Part shown: positions 5,596 to 7,811 of the stretch, piece by piece | Numbering within the stretch: the stretch's first letter is position 1 | Layout of the letters: the number at the start of each line of letters is the position of its first letter | Assembly: GCA_903643055.1 (NCBI GenBank) | Contig: CAHJWV010000516.1 | Location: 1 to 7,811 of the forward strand | Direction of reading: 5' to 3' | DNA length: 7,811 nucleotides | From: Burkholderiales bacterium | GTDB taxonomy: Bacteria > Pseudomonadota > Gammaproteobacteria > Burkholderiales > Burkholderiaceae | Notes under the pieces: model-generated | The model's input: only the letters and a program-made list of their open reading frames with translations | Database searches by the model: none | What the model was told of the DNA's origin: nothing | Translations under genes and position numbers: made by a program

Positions 5596-6648
5596 CTAAC
5601 GCACCACCTTCAGGCGGTTCAAGGCTTGCCGCAGAAACTGCGGCCGCGAGGCAGGTGCAAAGCGCCAGAGAATCAGCTTTTCCGCCGAGGCCTTTGGCAG
5701 CATCAACACCAGGCTCGACCAGACGACGAGCGTGATGCGGCCCTTCCATCCCACGCCTTGCGGCACGAGCGCGGCGCAGATCACATCAGCCCACAGCTTG
5801 AAGCGGTTGTCGCCCGGCAGCGGATGAACCGGCGCCAGCCGCAATGAGGCCAGGCGGTAAGGCAGATAAGACAGGCTCTTGTCGACCGCGTTGTCCGGCA
5901 TATTCAAGCCGGCCGAGCGCGCCACCCGCTGTGCGTACGCCACGCGCTCGCGCGTGCGGGTGACATCACGGGCGAACTTGGCGCCATCGAGCTGAGACAC
6001 CGCGCCATCGTTCTTGCCGTGCACGCGGTAAGACACCAGCGGCTTCGCAACCGTCACCACATCGCCGAGAAACGGCGCAGCGGCCAGTGGCCCCGAATCG
6101 GCGATCTTGCCGAGCGAATCGTCCTGCGGAAAGATCTTCTGCAGGAACTCGCGCGAATACACATTGCCCGAGCCCGGCGGCGTCGGGTAAGCGCTGGTCG
6201 TCAGTGACCAACGGCGAATTTCTTCGGGCGTGGGCACCATCGGGAACTGCGGGAACACCGCGCCGAGCGAATGCCCTTGCGCATCGACGCTGCGCATCTG
6301 GAACTGCACCTTGCTGACACCCGGCCGCCACACGGGCACCAGCTCGCGGATCACGCTCGGGTGCAGCATGTCGTCAGAATCGAGAAAGATCACCACCTCG
6401 CCGTGTGAGCGCGCATAGCCGGCGTTGCAAGCAGCCAACTGGCCCGCGTTGGGCTGGAAGATCGCAGTGATGCGATCTCCAAATTGGCCAATGGCCAGCC
6501 TGGAGCCATCGGTGGAGCCGTCATCGACAACGATCACTTCCACCTGAGGCCAGTCGAGCGCCAAGGCGCTGTCGATGGCCGCGGCAACAAAGGACTCGTA
6601 GTTGTAATTCGGGATGACGACGGAGACGAGTGCGTGGGAATCAAGCAT
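5596..6648 (-). CDS. Family 2 glycosyltransferase (downstream paralog)
   Basis: Encodes 350 residues from the ATG at 6648. That start overlaps the stop of the upstream glycosyltransferase by 8 bases and places the conserved first strand near the N-terminus; a GTG at 6699 would add 17 residues unlike the family. There is no clear Shine-Dalgarno sequence, so translation may be coupled to the upstream gene. GT-A fold motifs are VSVVIPNYNYESFV (8-21), the nucleotide-binding VVDDGSTDGS (40-49), a NAGQLAACNAGYARSHGE stretch, and the metal-binding DSDD (90-93). Further on, GDVVTVAKPLVSYRVHGKN is typical of GT2 enzymes that build polysaccharides or decorate glycoconjugates in the cytoplasm. It has no multi-span membrane domain, only a moderately hydrophobic stretch near the C-terminus. 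Donor and acceptor sugars cannot be read from sequence. Confidence 0.9.
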   Translation of the reverse strand: MLDSHALVSVVIPNYNYESFVAAAIDSALALDWPQVEVIVVDDGSTDGSRLAIGQFGDRITAIFQPNAGQLAACNAGYARSHGEVVIFLDSDDMLHPSVIRELVPVWRPGVSKVQFQMRSVDAQGHSLGAVFPQFPMVPTPEEIRRWSLTTSAYPTPPGSGNVYSREFLQKIFPQDDSLGKIADSGPLAAAPFLGDVVTVAKPLVSYRVHGKNDGAVSQLDGAKFARDVTRTRERVAYAQRVARSAGLNMPDNAVDKSLSYLPYRLASLRLAPVHPLPGDNRFKLWADVICAALVPQGVGWKGRITLVVWSSLVLMLPKASAEKLILWRFAPASRPQFLRQALNRLKVVR

Positions 6649-7702
6649 GGGGAACGGGGGCAACGCCTTGGCGGCGGAATTTCTGCAAATACGCTGCACG
6701 GTTGAAGCGCAGCATGATCAACGCGCGGGCCATCGGCTTCGGCGCCAGCACCAAGGCGGTGAACCACACGGCCTGCGTGATGCGCGTCTTCAGGCGCAGC
6801 CGGCGGCTCAGCACCTGCCCGATCGCCTGGCCCCAAAGCCGCGCCACGCTGTCGCCTTCCATCGGGTCATACACGCCGCCGAGCTTCTTCACCATCAGCC
6901 GGTAGTTGATGAAGACGATCTCGTTGTCGAGCAGGTTCTTCGCTGGCAAGGGCACGCCGTTTTTCTTCGCATGCTCGCGCAGTCCGATGAATTCCGAGGT
7001 ACGCAGGCCGATCTGTTTGGAAAAGCGCAAATCCATCCGGTTTTTGTCGGTCCCGTGATAGCTCTGATTCTGCGTATGCAGGCGGTAATGCCCGAGCACC
7101 TTGTCGACCGTCACCACGTCGCCATAAACCGGGGCCACGGTGTTGAGATAACCATCGGGCGCCACTTTCACTTGAAGCGGCATCAGCTTGTCGAGGAACC
7201 AGCGTGCGTAAGCGTTGCCGGTGCACACCGGCCATTGGTAGGTGCCGAAACGGCTGAACTCGTCACGCACCGCGCGATCGTCATAACCCTCGGCATAGTT
7301 GCAGAAATGGCGCCCCAGCGCCTGGCCATCGCCACCGATCACGTTCAATTCGTACTGCAGCTTTGCGCAGCCGGTCTTCCAGTGGGCGACAACCTCTTCA
7401 ATGGCACGCGGCTCCAGGAAATCATCGGCATCGAGAAACAGAACGATCTCGCCCTTCGACACCGCATAGCCCTGGTTGAAGGCCGACACGTGCCCGGCAT
7501 TGGCTTGGTGGATATAGCGCACGCCCGCGAAGCCTTGAATCACGGCCGCCGAGCCATCGGTCGAGCCATCATCGACCACGATGATTTCAGTAGCCGGGTG
7601 GGTCTGGCGGACCACGCTGTCGATCGCCAGCCCGACGTACCTCTCGTAGTTGTAGCAAGGGATGACGACGCTGACGGTCGGCGCGGAAGAAGACGCTGTC
7701 AT
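6641..7702 (-). CDS. Family 2 glycosyltransferase (upstream paralog)
   Basis: Encodes 353 residues. The ATG at 7702 overlaps the stop of the gene before it (ATGA), so the two are probably translated together. Motifs in order are VSVVIPCYNYERYV (10-23), VVDDGSTDGS (42-51) with DDGS at 44-47, NAGHVSAFNQGYAVSKGE, and the DXD-type DADD (91-94). A later GDVVTVDKVLGHYRLHTQN segment and a C-terminal region containing RITQAVWF and a basic RF-rich end match the downstream protein position for position, so the pair arose by gene duplication. It should transfer an activated sugar to a growing glycan or lipid-linked acceptor in the cytoplasm. Specificity is unknown. The neighbouring genes point to a cell-surface polysaccharide locus extending beyond the right edge of the window. 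Confidence 0.92.
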   Translation of the reverse strand: MTASSSAPTVSVVIPCYNYERYVGLAIDSVVRQTHPATEIIVVDDGSTDGSAAVIQGFAGVRYIHQANAGHVSAFNQGYAVSKGEIVLFLDADDFLEPRAIEEVVAHWKTGCAKLQYELNVIGGDGQALGRHFCNYAEGYDDRAVRDEFSRFGTYQWPVCTGNAYARWFLDKLMPLQVKVAPDGYLNTVAPVYGDVVTVDKVLGHYRLHTQNQSYHGTDKNRMDLRFSKQIGLRTSEFIGLREHAKKNGVPLPAKNLLDNEIVFINYRLMVKKLGGVYDPMEGDSVARLWGQAIGQVLSRRLRLKTRITQAVWFTALVLAPKPMARALIMLRFNRAAYLQKFRRQGVAPVPHA

Positions 7703-7811
7703 GGGTGGTAATCGGCGGAGTAAGTGGAGGCGAAGGGCAGGACCTCGGGCGGCAGCGTGGTCAGCTCTTCGAAGGGCTTGGAACTGTTCGACTTCACCGG
7801 CCGCGGCCAGA
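7699..7811 (-). CDS. C-terminal end of an unidentified gene (5' end outside window)
   Basis: On the minus strand a frame is open from the window edge and ends at TGA (7701-7699), which overlaps the ATG of the upstream glycosyltransferase as ATGA. The 36 visible residues include KPFEELTTLPPEVLPF and end in SADYHP. That is too little to name a family. The four-base overlap, and the fact that the other two frames on this strand give a stop at 7796-7794 or an Arg/Leu-rich sequence, support it as the real upstream gene of the glycosyltransferase operon. Confidence 0.6.
   Translation of the reverse strand, partial: WPRPVKSNSSKPFEELTTLPPEVLPFASTYSADYHP

Noticed and set aside
6614..7711. 365-codon open frame on the plus strand opposite the glycosyltransferases
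   Set aside because: It mirrors the codon pattern of the two GT2 genes, has no recognisable domain, and spans their junction.

Overview
This GC-rich window looks like chromosomal DNA from a beta-proteobacterium, probably Burkholderiales. That rests on protein style, dense overlapping genes and GC-rich codon use; no rRNA or marker gene is present to confirm it. I see no transposase, integrase, CRISPR array, tRNA or rRNA.

Layout. (1) 1-706 (+): the C-terminal part of an FkbH-like protein (HAD phosphatase/acyltransferase family that makes glyceryl-ACP), closed by a textbook Rho-independent terminator at 759-785. (2) 707-1283: a 577-bp stretch without a convincing gene, with an 18-bp inverted repeat and two short hairpins near its right end. 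(3) 1284-3938 (+): a tight four-gene unit, each gene overlapping the next by one or a few bases. It encodes a monohaem cytochrome c, a small Tat-signal protein, a GMC-family FAD oxidoreductase without its own signal peptide, and an 80-residue hydrophobic protein. This resembles the FAD-dependent sugar/alcohol dehydrogenase complexes (catalytic flavoprotein, Tat-bearing small subunit, cytochrome c), in which the flavoprotein is thought to be exported with its small partner and passes electrons to the cytochrome. (4) 4068-4568 (+): a predicted lipoprotein of a conserved small family of unknown function. (5) 4721-5504 (+): an alpha/beta hydrolase with an N-terminal membrane anchor, broken in this sequence by a frameshift near 5200. 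(6) 5596-7811 (-): the tail of an unidentified gene followed by two paralogous family-2 glycosyltransferases, all overlapping and convergent with the hydrolase.

How the parts may work together. FkbH, tandem GT2 enzymes and a periplasmic flavodehydrogenase side by side suggest the edge of a surface polysaccharide or glycoconjugate locus. One inference is that the dehydrogenase oxidises a sugar or alcohol in the periplasm. The substrate cannot be read from the sequence. The least ordinary points are the GMC enzyme, where glycine sits at the expected second catalytic position (usually Asn or His), its uncharacterised fourth partner, and the clean two-base loss that breaks the hydrolase.
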